This document shows positions 28,931-38,162 of a stretch of DNA of 64,000 nt, piece by piece. Below the pieces are notes generated by a model, which was not told where the DNA came from, searched no databases, and worked only from the letters and a program-made list of their open reading frames with translations. The first letter of the stretch is position 1, and the number at the start of each line of letters is the position of its first letter. Where the stretch lies: the NCBI RefSeq assembly GCF_004346185.1, contig NZ_SMAI01000006.1, positions 1 to 64,000 of the forward strand, in the 5' to 3' direction. The DNA is from Aquabacter spiritensis. Lineage in GTDB: Bacteria > Pseudomonadota > Alphaproteobacteria > Rhizobiales > Xanthobacteraceae. The position numbers and the translations under genes are program-made.

Positions 28931-28949
28931 CGCGTGCTCAAGCGGCGGG

Positions 28950-31900
28950 TCAGAGATAGCCGAAGATCTCGCTGAAGGCGTAGTCGCTCTGTTCGATGCC
29001 GCTGCCGATCGGCGAGACGGAGCCGATCACGTCGCCATTGTCGCGGCTGAGCGACCACATGGAGATGCCGGCGACGCCGTCGTTCGACTGCACGTAGTCG
29101 ACCAATTGCTGGGCATCTTCCAGCGTGAAGATTTCAGAGGTGACATCGTTGATACCGATCATCGGCGTCACGATGAGGTCGGAGTCGAGGCCGATCGCCG
29201 CGAGCTGGGCGAGCGCCGCCGTGGCCGCGGAAATCGCATCGTCGCCCATGTCGCCGCTGTCGTAATAGGCGCCGTAATCCATCGCCATGATGTTGACCGC
29301 GGCGATCTCCACCCCGGCCGCCATGGCGCCCTGAAGCAGCGCCACCCCGGCCGCCGTCAGCCCGTCGGTCAGGACCGGGAGCGTGAAGGAGACCGCAAGG
29401 TCGGGATTGTCTTCCTGGAGCTGGGCCAGCGCCGCATTGCGCATCGCGTTCGCCGCGGTGTCGGCGATCGCGGCGCCCTCGATGTCGAAATCGAGCTTGG
29501 TGACGCCGTACCGATCGATCACCGATTGATAGGCCGCCTCCAGGGCCGCGACGCTGGAGAAGGTGGTCGCCGCCTCCTGCCCGTTGGCGCCGCCGAACGA
29601 GATCGTGACCTCGACCCCCTGCGCCTGGAGTTCGGCGATCTGGCTGTCGATCGTCGTACCGTTGGGCAGAGTGTCGTTCGCGATCGAGCCGGTCCCGCCC
29701 CAGCCGATCGTGTCGGTGCCGGACGACAGGACGAAGGCAAGGGTCACCGCATCCAGGCCCGCTTCGGCGACGATCCCGACCAGGTCCTGGCTGGAGGTCA
29801 GCGACATATCGATATAAGGCGAGAAGACCTTGTCGCTCTCCGACCCGCTGCCCAATTCGTCGGTCGTCACCACGATCGCATCGGACGGGGCGGAGGCGCC
29901 CGCCTCCCCCAGGGCGACGATCGCGAAGGCGTAGGAGGTTTCGGGCGCGAGGTCCGTCACCTTGAGATAGGTGGCGGTCGTGGTCGCGATCAGCACCCCG
30001 TCGCGATAGATCTGATAGCCGGTGACGCTGCCGACGCCGTCCACCTCGGCCGCATCCCAGCGCAGCGTCAGCGTGGTGTCGGACACGCTGCCCGCCACGA
30101 GATCCTCCGGCGCGTCCGGTGCGACGGGCGTGGTGTCCATATAGCCGATAAAGGTCCAGACCTGGCCGGAGCCGGAGGCCCCGCTATTGGTGGCGGGGGA
30201 TGCGCCGCTGGTCCACCAATTCGCCTCATAGACGAGATTGCCGAGGCTCACCCGATCGCCGCCGACATAGACCTCGGTGGCCGACCACGGCGTCGCAAAG
30301 CCGGCCTCGCCATTCTCCCCGCCGGTCTCTCCCCCAGTCTCTCCCCCAGTCTCTCCCCCAGTCTCTCCACCGGTTTCACCGCCGGTCTCGCCGCCGGTTT
30401 CTCCCCCCGTCTCGCCCCCCGTCTCGCCACCCGTTTCGCCGCCGGTTTCTCCCCCCGTCTCGCCGCCGGCCAGCGCCGCCTGCCATTCGGCCAAGGCGGT
30501 CGGGTCCTTGGCGAGGATGTTGTCCATCGACAGGTCGGAGAGGCTGCCTCCGGTCAGCCGATAGGTCTGGCTGTTGGACGGAATCGCCACGACGACCGCG
30601 CCCTCGACCTCCGAAATGGTGAAATTGTCGGCGGAGAACCAGCCGAAATCGAGCTGGTCCAAGGCCGCGTCGAAGGCGAGGACGGAGGTCGTGCCCCAGG
30701 CCCAGGTGATCGTCGTGACCGTGCGCACGCCGTCGCCACCGGTTTCGCCGCCGGTCTCTCCCCCCGTCTCACCGCCGGTTTCGCCGCCGGTTTCTCCCCC
30801 CGTCTCACCACCGGTTTCGCCGCCGCCCTCGGCAGCCGCGAGCGCCGCCGTCCATTTTGCCAGTGCGGAGGCATCCTTGCCGGTGATGTTGGCCATCGTC
30901 AGATCGGACAGAGACACGTCCGTCAGCCGGTAGGTTTGGGAATTGGACGGAATGGCGACGACGACGGAGCCGCCGACCTCGGAAATGGTGAAATTGTCCG
31001 CGGAGAACCAGCCGAAATCCAGAACATCGAGATCGGTGTCGAAGTTGAGGACCGTGGTGCTGCCCCAGGACCAGGTAATGGCCGTCACCGTGCGCACGCC
31101 GTCGCCGACATGGCCGCCGGTGTCCTCGCCACCCGTATCCCCACCGCCGGTGTCTTCACCGCCCGTGTCCCCGCCGCCAGTCTCCCCGCCGCCGGTATCT
31201 CCACCGCCCGTGTCCCCGCCGCCGGTGTCCTCGCCACCCGTATCCTCACCGCCCGTGTCCCCGCCGCCCGTGTCCCCGCCGTCGAGGGTCACGATGCTGT
31301 CGAGCACGCCGTTTCCGCCGATCACGGTGTCGGGCGAGAGGTTCGAGGCGGCGGCGATTTCGGCGAGGCTCTTGCCGAGCACCCAGCTGTCATAGGCCGC
31401 CTTGAGCAGGCTCTCGGCAGAGCCCGTCGCATCGTTGGACAGGTCCCAGAACATCATGCCGCCGAGCCCCATCGCCTGCGCCCATTCGGACTTCAGCGCG
31501 ATCGAAGACGGGGTTTCGATGGTCGAATAGATGCCGAGCTGCGCATTGTAGACATAGGCCGCTTGGGCCTCGTCGTCCCAATACAGCTCCCAGCCGCTGC
31601 CGGGTTCCTGGACCTTCGCCAGCAGGTCCTTGTAATCGTAGACGCCGGGCTCGAAGCTGCCCGGCGCGAGGCCGGTCGCGGGCGCGTTCCAGCCGCCGTC
31701 GCCGCCATCGGCCACGCCGCTCCAGGCGCGGGTGTACATCGGCGCGCCGAGCACGATCGCGGACGGGTCGACGCCCGCCGCGAGATAGAGGTCGACCGCG
31801 GTCGCAACGTCGTAATTGCCGCCGATCGTATCGACCAGCGGCGCCTGATGGCCGGTCACGCTCTCCCACCCGCCATGAAAATCGTAGGCCATGACGTTGA

Positions 31901-32954
31901 AGAAATCGACGTAGGGCGCGAGGCCTTCCAGGTTGAAGGTCGCGATCTTGTCGGCCCCGGCCGGCGAGGCGACCGAGATGGTGTAGTCGCGGCCGGTCTG
32001 CGCCTCGAGCGCGTCGAGCTGCTCGCGCACCGCGGCCAGGAGAAGGGCGTAGTTCGCGCCGTCCTCGGCCCGCACGCCGTTGCTGGAAAGGCCGCCGCCG
32101 CCGGGATATTCCCAATCGAAGTCGACGCCGTCGAACATGCTGTATTCGGTGAGGAAGTCGACCACCGACTGGGCGAAGACCGCGCGGCCCGCCGCGCTCG
32201 CCGCAACGTCGCTGAACGGCCCGGACAAGGTCCAGCCGCCGACCGCGATCGACACCCGCAGGTCCGGATTGATCGCCTTCAATTCCTCGATCTGGTGGAA
32301 ATTGCCCGCCAGGGCCTGGTCCCAGGTGTCGGCCACGCCGTCGACGCTGTCCGCCGCCGGATGGGTCTTCTCGACCGCCGCATAGGAATCGTAGAGCGCG
32401 ATCTTGCCCGAGGCGTCGATGCGCGCGAAGGCATAGATCAAGTCGGTCAGCTGCGCCGCCGGCACGTCGGCGATGTCGAAGTCGCGCGAATAGATGCCCC
32501 ATTCGGGGAAGTAGCCGACCATGCGGGGGGCAGCCGCTGTTTCGATGGCGCTTGCCGCGAATACCGCAGCGTCCGCAGCCGCGGCCGGCGTGACCTCTTC
32601 CGGTGCGACCTCGTCGAGCGCGACTTCCGCCGGCGCGACGGAGACGTGGGTCGGCGCGGCGCTCGCCGCCGCTGCCGGCTCGGCCGCCGCCAGTGCCTGC
32701 GTCCACAGCGCCGAGGTGCCGGAATCGGACGCCAGGATGTTGGCGGCGGACAGGTCCGCGAGCGAAACGCCGCTGAGCGTGTAGCTCTGATCATTGGAGG
32801 GAATCGCGATCACGACCTCCCCGTTCACCTCGGACAAAGTGAACTGGTCGGCCTGGAACCAGCCGAAATCCAGCACGTCGACCGTCGGGTCGAATGCGAT
32901 GTCGGCATGCACGCCCCAGGACCAAGTGAGTGTCGTCTTATTCCCTTTTCCCAT
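28950..32954 (-). CDS. Large modular chitinase with two GH18 domains
   Basis: A 1334-residue multidomain glycoside hydrolase. In order: an unrecognised module (residues 6-92); a GH18 domain (about 144-525) with DGVDFDWEYPGG and catalytic Glu282; a Gly/Asp/Thr linker; the module again (621-707); a linker; the module a third time (743-826); a Gly-Glu-Thr linker; a CBM5/12-like chitin-binding domain (about 885-940); an FN3 domain (945-1035); and a second GH18-like domain (1042-1334) with LDFDIEG and Glu1159. It should cleave chitin or related N-acetylglucosamine polymers. No N-terminal signal peptide is seen from the chosen start, which follows GCGAGGGCATC, and no RTX repeats were seen, so its export route is unclear. 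It is divergent from a diguanylate cyclase gene. Confidence 0.9.
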   Translation of the reverse strand: MGKGNKTTLTWSWGVHADIAFDPTVDVLDFGWFQADQFTLSEVNGEVVIAIPSNDQSYTLSGVSLADLSAANILASDSGTSALWTQALAAAEPAAAASAAPTHVSVAPAEVALDEVAPEEVTPAAAADAAVFAASAIETAAAPRMVGYFPEWGIYSRDFDIADVPAAQLTDLIYAFARIDASGKIALYDSYAAVEKTHPAADSVDGVADTWDQALAGNFHQIEELKAINPDLRVSIAVGGWTLSGPFSDVAASAAGRAVFAQSVVDFLTEYSMFDGVDFDWEYPGGGGLSSNGVRAEDGANYALLLAAVREQLDALEAQTGRDYTISVASPAGADKIATFNLEGLAPYVDFFNVMAYDFHGGWESVTGHQAPLVDTIGGNYDVATAVDLYLAAGVDPSAIVLGAPMYTRAWSGVADGGDGGWNAPATGLAPGSFEPGVYDYKDLLAKVQEPGSGWELYWDDEAQAAYVYNAQLGIYSTIETPSSIALKSEWAQAMGLGGMMFWDLSNDATGSAESLLKAAYDSWVLGKSLAEIAAASNLSPDTVIGGNGVLDSIVTLDGGDTGGGDTGGEDTGGEDTGGGDTGGGDTGGGETGGGDTGGEDTGGGDTGGEDTGGHVGDGVRTVTAITWSWGSTTVLNFDTDLDVLDFGWFSADNFTISEVGGSVVVAIPSNSQTYRLTDVSLSDLTMANITGKDASALAKWTAALAAAEGGGETGGETGGETGGETGGETGGETGGETGGDGVRTVTTITWAWGTTSVLAFDAALDQLDFGWFSADNFTISEVEGAVVVAIPSNSQTYRLTGGSLSDLSMDNILAKDPTALAEWQAALAGGETGGETGGETGGETGGETGGETGGETGGETGGETGGETGGETGGETGGENGEAGFATPWSATEVYVGGDRVSLGNLVYEANWWTSGASPATNSGASGSGQVWTFIGYMDTTPVAPDAPEDLVAGSVSDTTLTLRWDAAEVDGVGSVTGYQIYRDGVLIATTTATYLKVTDLAPETSYAFAIVALGEAGASAPSDAIVVTTDELGSGSESDKVFSPYIDMSLTSSQDLVGIVAEAGLDAVTLAFVLSSGTDTIGWGGTGSIANDTLPNGTTIDSQIAELQAQGVEVTISFGGANGQEAATTFSSVAALEAAYQSVIDRYGVTKLDFDIEGAAIADTAANAMRNAALAQLQEDNPDLAVSFTLPVLTDGLTAAGVALLQGAMAAGVEIAAVNIMAMDYGAYYDSGDMGDDAISAATAALAQLAAIGLDSDLIVTPMIGINDVTSEIFTLEDAQQLVDYVQSNDGVAGISMWSLSRDNGDVIGSVSPIGSGIEQSDYAFSEIFGYL
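30316..30471 (-). repeat. 12-bp tandem repeats encoding a Gly-Gly-Glu-Thr linker
   Basis: About a dozen copies of a 12-bp unit inside the chitinase gene encode repeated GGET. The units differ at synonymous sites, except for a few adjacent copies that are identical, so recent slippage is likely. Confidence 0.9.
30475..30728 (-). other. Third copy of the unrecognised chitinase module
   Basis: About 84 residues with the pattern TWAWG, LDFGWFSADNFTISEVEG, VVVAIPSNSQTYRL. It is flanked on both sides by GGET-rich linkers. Confidence 0.8.
30737..30830 (-). repeat. Second GGET-type linker repeat
   Basis: Tandem 12-bp units coding for GGET between module copies two and three of the chitinase. Confidence 0.85.
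30834..31094 (-). other. Second copy of the unrecognised chitinase module
   Basis: About 87 residues closely like the third copy (VLDFGWFSADNFTISEVGG, VVVAIPSNSQTYRL). Confidence 0.8.
31112..31281 (-). repeat. 15-bp tandem repeats encoding a Gly/Asp/Glu/Thr linker
   Basis: Repeated GGDTG and GGEDTG units after the first GH18 domain. The unit length differs from the GGET linkers, so this linker arose separately. Confidence 0.85.
32679..32939 (-). other. First (N-terminal) copy of the unrecognised chitinase module
   Basis: Residues 6-92, with the pattern TWSWG, VLDFGWFQADQFTLSEVNG, VVIAIPSNDQSYTL. It is more diverged than copies two and three and sits where a signal peptide would be expected. 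Confidence 0.8.
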
Positions 32955-33230
32955 GATGCCCTCGCCAACCCGTTTCGATGGCGGCATCTGTTCATGAACA
33001 TTCCTTCATATTCAACCGGAGACCATCGAGATTCGTGCCGGCTCACAATGGCGTGATGATATTTTGCCGGTTTAAGGCCACCATTTGGGGAAATTTCCGT
33101 CCTGCAGCGGCGAAAGGGCGCCGCCTCTTGCAGAGCAATATCCAAGATGCGCTATGACTTTCGGACCGACCGGCTGCCGGCCGGCCCGTCTGCCTGACGG
33201 TGCGACGTCAGACGCGCCGAGGAAAAAAGT

Positions 33231-34568
33231 GTGTCGCCCGGCTCCACCTCCCCCCTGAAGTCCGCTTCGCCCTCACAGCTTCGCCTCGCTCCGCTCTGCC
33301 GCAGCGCCCGTCGGCAGCTCGGATTCGCCGCCGCCGGGATCTGTCTGGAAGCGCCCGACCTTCACTGGATCGATCTCGACGCGCGGGCCGATCCGCGGCT
33401 TTGGACCTTCGCGACCTCGCTGCGGGGCTGGCCGGCGGGCGACGGCATGGTCGCGGTTGCGGATGCGACGCGGGTCCCCCGCCTCGCCCATCAGCCTTAT
33501 GTCGCCGGCGATCCCGGCCTTCGCTGCCTGGTGAGCATTCCCTTCGGATCCGTGCTGCGCGGGCGCCTGTCTTTGTATGACACGCGGATCCGCGAGGTCG
33601 GGGCCGACGAAATTGCCGCGCTGGGCGGGCTCGCCGACATTGCCGGGCAGATGCTCCGCCTGCTGGAGGAGACGCAGCAGGCGCTGCAGCGTGAGGCAGA
33701 TTTTCGGATTCTGGCGGAGGCCTCCAGCGATACGATCGTCCGGGGCGATCTCGATGGGGTCCGGCTCTACGTCTCGCCCTCCGTCGAAGCGCTTCTCGGC
33801 TACACGCCGCAGGACCTTGTCGGCAAGCGGGCGATCGACATCGTCCATCCCGACGACGTGCCCGAATTCCGCAAGCTGATGCAGAGCATCCGGAACGGCA
33901 CCCTGGACGTCGGCATCTGCGAGGTTCGCCAGCGCAACAAGGACGGCGCCTGGGTCTGGATGGAGGCCTCGGTCCGCCTCACTTATGATGCCGAAACCGG
34001 CCTTCCGACCGGCTATGTCTCGTCGGTGCGGGGCATGGACCGGCGCAAAGCGGCGCAGGCCCATCTGGAATATCTCGCCTCCCACGACGCCCTGACCGGC
34101 CTTGCGAACCGGGCGCTGCTGGACCAGCACGTGAAGGAGACGATCGCGCAATCGGGGCAGACCGGGCAGCGCGCCGCCTTCCTCTATATGGACCTCGACC
34201 GGTTCAAGCAGGTCAACGACACGCTCGGCCACGTCGCGGGCGACAAACTCCTCCAGCTCGCCGCCGCACGCTTGCGCGCAGTCGTGCCGGAACCGGACAT
34301 GGTCGCCCGCCTCGGCGGCGACGAGTTCGCCGTCGTGCATCCGATCGAGACCGAGGCCGACGCCGCGCGGCTCGCGGAGCGTTTGATCGCCGCGATGAAA
34401 GCGCCGTTCGCGGTCGAGAATGCCGCGCTCTCGATCGGCCTCAGCATCGGCATCACCTTCATCGATCAGGCCGGCGACGATCCCGCCGACATCGTCGCGG
34501 CGGCGGACGCCGCGCTCTATGCCGCAAAATCGGCGGGCCGGAACACCTTCCGCATCAATCGCGGTTAG
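33231..34568 (+). CDS. GAF-PAS-GGDEF diguanylate cyclase
   Basis: A 445-residue signalling protein that should make cyclic di-GMP from GTP. A GAF-like sensor domain (about residues 20-140) is followed by a PAS domain with PAC segment (157-270) and a GGDEF domain (275-445) with the active motif RLGGDEF at 360-366. The inhibitory I-site (RxxD) is not kept: the equivalent residues read PEPD, so product inhibition is unlikely. No transmembrane segment is visible, so it is cytosolic. It begins with GTG after GAGGAAAAAAG. It is divergent from the large chitinase gene across 276 bp. Confidence 0.92.
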   Translation: MSPGSTSPLKSASPSQLRLAPLCRSARRQLGFAAAGICLEAPDLHWIDLDARADPRLWTFATSLRGWPAGDGMVAVADATRVPRLAHQPYVAGDPGLRCLVSIPFGSVLRGRLSLYDTRIREVGADEIAALGGLADIAGQMLRLLEETQQALQREADFRILAEASSDTIVRGDLDGVRLYVSPSVEALLGYTPQDLVGKRAIDIVHPDDVPEFRKLMQSIRNGTLDVGICEVRQRNKDGAWVWMEASVRLTYDAETGLPTGYVSSVRGMDRRKAAQAHLEYLASHDALTGLANRALLDQHVKETIAQSGQTGQRAAFLYMDLDRFKQVNDTLGHVAGDKLLQLAAARLRAVVPEPDMVARLGGDEFAVVHPIETEADAARLAERLIAAMKAPFAVENAALSIGLSIGITFIDQAGDDPADIVAAADAALYAAKSAGRNTFRINRG

Positions 34569-34734
34569 GCCCGGTCTGCAAAGCGCGGGCCGTGGCGGGC
34601 GGACCGCTGCGATGATCATCGCCCGCCGCGGCGGGGCGGCCATCCGTTGAGCACCTTCAGCGAGATCGCGCAGATCTGGCGGCCGGCCTCTTTAATATCC
34701 GAGACAAGAAGTTCGAAGCTCGATGGTTGCACGA

Positions 34735-35574
34735 TTATGCAAACAATGCGTCGAAAGGTCGGGCTCCGGCTTCAAGCAGCTCCCCACATTCGCAAGGACA
34801 ATATGCGACATAATTTCCATACCGGAAATACTCACCGGCCATTGCCGGATTGACGATGAAGAGACCGTCCCGCATCAGAAGACGGACCTTGTAGCCATTT
34901 CCCTCCAAAAGCCTGAACGCCGCCTGGATCGTGCCACCGGCGAGGGCCCAAGGAGCATTGTATTCGAATTGAAGAACGCGGATGCGCTGACCTCCAAGAT
35001 ATCCGGCAGCGCCACGCAAGACATTCAGATCGAACCCTTCAGCGTCGATCTTGAGAAAGTCGATCCTCTCGACACCACGTGTCTGCATTTCGATATCGAG
35101 CGTCGTCACCGGCACGGCGACGGCCTTCGCATCGGGATGGCTGTGCTGCGAGAGCAGGCTCGATGTCTCGCCGTACCCGGCCTCCTCCCAAAACCGGAGG
35201 GTTCCGGGCAAATCGCTTACGGCGCTTGCGACCACCTCGATCCCGCCGAACCCGGCCCCACGGAGCGCCGCGCGCAGGCGTTCGACCGTTTGAGGCCCGG
35301 GCTCGAAGGCAAGTCCTTTTGCATGGGTCATACGATCGGCAAACATCAGAGACCAGTTTCCGACATTAGCCCCAACATCGACGAAGTAACGAGACCTCGG
35401 CGCAACGACATCGATGAGTAACAACTCTCCGTTCTGGGTCGGCTCAATTCCAGAACTCAAAGACAGACCGATAATAGAGTTGCACTGCTCGCGCAATTTA
35501 ATGGAAAAAGCCACGCCAAATCGATTCTTTGCAACAAGACGCTGAACCGTACCAACGAGTTTTTCCTTAATCAT
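34735..35574 (-). CDS. FkbM-family methyltransferase
   Basis: A 279-residue S-adenosylmethionine-dependent methyltransferase. The SAM site FVDVGANVGNWSLMFAD and the later LKIDAEGFDLNVLRG segment define the FkbM family, whose members methylate sugars and lipids of surface glycans or natural products. It lies 39 bp downstream of a flippase gene on the same strand, in an A/T-richer segment that also holds a glycosyltransferase. It probably modifies the glycan made or exported by these neighbours. Confidence 0.9.
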   Translation of the reverse strand: MIKEKLVGTVQRLVAKNRFGVAFSIKLREQCNSIIGLSLSSGIEPTQNGELLLIDVVAPRSRYFVDVGANVGNWSLMFADRMTHAKGLAFEPGPQTVERLRAALRGAGFGGIEVVASAVSDLPGTLRFWEEAGYGETSSLLSQHSHPDAKAVAVPVTTLDIEMQTRGVERIDFLKIDAEGFDLNVLRGAAGYLGGQRIRVLQFEYNAPWALAGGTIQAAFRLLEGNGYKVRLLMRDGLFIVNPAMAGEYFRYGNYVAYCPCECGELLEAGARPFDALFA

Positions 35575-35613
35575 TCGAACATCCTACCGTCACATTGCAC
35601 GGCATCACCGCAC

Positions 35614-37110
35614 TTAATTTGGCCGGAGGAAATCCCTCGCCGCGTGTCCCACCTGGCTTAGAATCGCGTTGCGCTCGCTCCGGGTCAATACTGTCGTCCC
35701 ACAGGCCACGACCAAAAAAGAACTGAGGCAGAGGCCTATGCTGAGGCGCGTCGGCCAACGCACTTCGAACCATTGATCGGCAAACAGGCACCCCGTCAGG
35801 ACGAGAGTAAGGAGTGAGAGCGGAACCATCCAAGCGCGCCAGATGCCGTCCGGAAAGTGGCGCGGCACGACCACCATCAGAGCAAATATCCCAGCGGCCA
35901 TGCTGATCGTCTGACAGGCGAGATAACCGGCCAGACCATAGCGGGGGATCAGCACATAGGCACACAGAGATACGATCGCGGCTTGGAAGATGCCGGCTGC
36001 AATGAGGGTGCGCGACCGGCTCATCGCAAGCAGGCCCCCAGTCAAGGTGGAAAGCAACATGGTGGGAACGAAGGCGGTCAGCGCCACGACGCCTGCGGTC
36101 CGGGCCTGGGCAAAGGCCGTGCCGAAGAGGACATCAATGAAAAACGGCCAGAGAGTGCCAAGACCGATTACAAGGCAAAGCGAAAGAATCCAGATCGCAC
36201 GAATCTGGTTGAGCAGCGCATTCGGACTGCCGCCAGCCTCGAGACGCCCGGCCAATTGCGCCACAAAAGGACCAGCCAACGCCGCCGGAACGAGAGTCGC
36301 GACACTCATCAGTGTTTGTGTTGCGCGCAGGTCGCCGAGTGCTTCGACCCCGGCAACGCGACTGAGATAGGCCATGCAGAGAAAGTCGACCGGAACCAGC
36401 AATAGCCCATTCGCATAGAATGGAAAGCCGATGCCGAGGAGCGAACGTGCCTCTCGGGCCGGCCATCTCGGGCGCAAGTGAAGGCCATGCTTGCTCAGTT
36501 CAGCCTTCAACCGAAGACCCAAAAGAGAGAGACCCGCCAAATTTGCAGCCGCCAGTCCCCAAACGGCGCCATCGACTCCAGCGATAAACCCGCCGGCCAC
36601 CGTCGCGACAAGAAGCAACACGCCGCTGAGAGCGCTGATGCGCGCATAGGCGACGAAGGCATTGAGCCCGGCAAACGCAGTGTAGAAAAACTGGGTCAAG
36701 GTCAAAGCGAAGAACACGACGGCGCCCACCTTGACCAATGACGCGAGCTGCGGCGCGTGGAACAGTCCGGCCGCAATCTGATCGGACAACAGCGACATGA
36801 CAACAGCGCCGACGACCGCGATCAAGCAGAACAAGGAGAGCCCCTCGCCCAGCGTCGCCTCGATGCGCGCCCGTTCGCCCCGGACGACCAGCTTGCCCAG
36901 GCCGACATGGAGGCCGGCATCGAGCCCGCAGCGGGACACGCTAAAAAACGTCTGGCTGGTCGACTGGACAAAGGCATAAGCGCCGACCCCCGAGACGCCG
37001 AGCAGGCGCGCTAGAACCGTCACGGATACGAGGCCCATTCCCCGCTGCAGAAACCCGAGCGCCAGCATGGCTGCTACGTTCCATAGCAAGGTCCGGCCGT
37101 GTGACGTCAT
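35614..37110 (-). CDS. Polysaccharide flippase (Wzx/MATE-like membrane protein)
   Basis: A 498-residue integral membrane protein with about 12-14 hydrophobic helices of the oligosaccharide flippase family, beginning LLWNVAAMLALGFLQRGMGLVSVTVLARLLGVSGVGAYAFVQ. It should move lipid-linked oligosaccharide across the inner membrane. The start overlaps the glycosyltransferase stop codon in an ATGA arrangement at 37107-37110, which decides the start and implies translational coupling. Base composition is visibly A/T-richer than the rest of the window, suggesting transfer together with its neighbours. Confidence 0.9.
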   Translation of the reverse strand: MTSHGRTLLWNVAAMLALGFLQRGMGLVSVTVLARLLGVSGVGAYAFVQSTSQTFFSVSRCGLDAGLHVGLGKLVVRGERARIEATLGEGLSLFCLIAVVGAVVMSLLSDQIAAGLFHAPQLASLVKVGAVVFFALTLTQFFYTAFAGLNAFVAYARISALSGVLLLVATVAGGFIAGVDGAVWGLAAANLAGLSLLGLRLKAELSKHGLHLRPRWPAREARSLLGIGFPFYANGLLLVPVDFLCMAYLSRVAGVEALGDLRATQTLMSVATLVPAALAGPFVAQLAGRLEAGGSPNALLNQIRAIWILSLCLVIGLGTLWPFFIDVLFGTAFAQARTAGVVALTAFVPTMLLSTLTGGLLAMSRSRTLIAAGIFQAAIVSLCAYVLIPRYGLAGYLACQTISMAAGIFALMVVVPRHFPDGIWRAWMVPLSLLTLVLTGCLFADQWFEVRWPTRLSIGLCLSSFLVVACGTTVLTRSERNAILSQVGHAARDFLRPN

Positions 37111-38162
37111 GTCGGCGACCGAATTCGCCTCGACAGGGCGATCCGGACGGGACGCACGAGACCGCGGGCAAAGGCCGTCACGGAATTGCGCAGCATCGGA
37201 CCCGAGAGATGGCCCTCGATCATCAGATTTGCAACCGTGACTGCCGATGCGCCGATCAACCGCATACACTCGCTGCGCCAGATCGCTTCGGTGCGTGGGG
37301 TGGCATGCCGTGCGGGAGCGTCCAGTCGAGGCGAATGTAGTCCCCGCTCAAGCATCTGGGCCAGACGATGCGCGTAGGTGTGCTGCGAAAGGACGAGGTG
37401 TCGACCACAGTCGGCAATGGCTTCGCGCTCGGCATCGTGCGTTAGATAATAGGTCACCTTTTCCACGGCCTCGTCAGCCGTGCGATATGTGACGAAATGT
37501 TCGCCCTCGCGGCCGATCCGACATAGTCCTGGGACATCGCGATCCGTGATCAAAAGCGCGCCGCTCGTCATGGCTTCAAAGAAACGCATGTTAAGATCAT
37601 GATTTATACTTTTATTTATGACGATCTTTGAGCGGCTATAAACGTGCCCCATCTCCGTGGGAGTATGATAGCGGGCATAGTCATTGGTCGAAAACCGCGA
37701 AAGGACCTGCTCCAGAACTGTGCGGCGCGCGCTCCCCGGCGGCCCGAGCTTCCCGACGAAGCCAATGTCGTAGATTCGCGTCTGCGCCGGAACATGGTGA
37801 ACGCGCGGATCGCCTGCGAGAGGCAGCCAATGGACACTAGGATGCGGAAGGCGGGTAAAATCGACGACGCGGTCTTCCTGGGCGACGAAAACGTGATCGC
37901 AATAGCGCGCATAAGCGAGGCGCGTCGGGAGATCGAGATGTACGTCGATAAAATAGCCGATCACCGGACAGGGAGCCATCAGCAGCGGCTTGACGGCGCC
38001 GAACCACGGGTCGACGACGATGAGGTAATCGAGATCAGCCAGATCGCGCGCATTTTCGGCCGATGCGAGAGGGCGCAACTCGAAATGCGCCTCACGGACA
38101 GCGCGTTCAATATAGCGCGCGGTCGTCGCCTGCTCATCCGTCGCTAGAATGCCGATGCGCAT
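37107..38162 (-). CDS. Glycosyltransferase (CgeB-like, GT1-type C-terminal)
   Basis: A 351-residue protein. The N-terminal half has a Rossmann-like start (MRIGILATDEQATTARY), and the C-terminal segment SRSKIVINKSINHDLNMRFFEAMTSGALLITDRDVPGLCRIG contains the glycosyltransferase donor-binding pattern with the conserved EAMTSGA glutamate. This is the arrangement of CgeB/DUF3880-like glycosyltransferases. It is the first gene of a three-gene glycan cassette; its stop codon overlaps the flippase start. A GTG one codon upstream (38163-38165) is an alternative start. The sugar donor is unknown. Confidence 0.85.
   Translation of the reverse strand: MRIGILATDEQATTARYIERAVREAHFELRPLASAENARDLADLDYLIVVDPWFGAVKPLLMAPCPVIGYFIDVHLDLPTRLAYARYCDHVFVAQEDRVVDFTRLPHPSVHWLPLAGDPRVHHVPAQTRIYDIGFVGKLGPPGSARRTVLEQVLSRFSTNDYARYHTPTEMGHVYSRSKIVINKSINHDLNMRFFEAMTSGALLITDRDVPGLCRIGREGEHFVTYRTADEAVEKVTYYLTHDAEREAIADCGRHLVLSQHTYAHRLAQMLERGLHSPRLDAPARHATPRTEAIWRSECMRLIGASAVTVANLMIEGHLSGPMLRNSVTAFARGLVRPVRIALSRRIRSPT

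Noticed and set aside
30316-31281. Regularly spaced repeats in the chitinase gene that could look like a CRISPR array.
   Set aside because: The units are 12 or 15 bp with no unique spacers and encode Gly-Glu-Thr or Gly-Asp-Thr linkers in frame.
28059-33056. A 1665-codon plus-strand frame opposite the chitinase and aldo/keto reductase genes.
   Set aside because: It spans two unrelated genes antisense and has the Asp/Arg/His-rich composition typical of reverse-frame shadows in GC-rich DNA.
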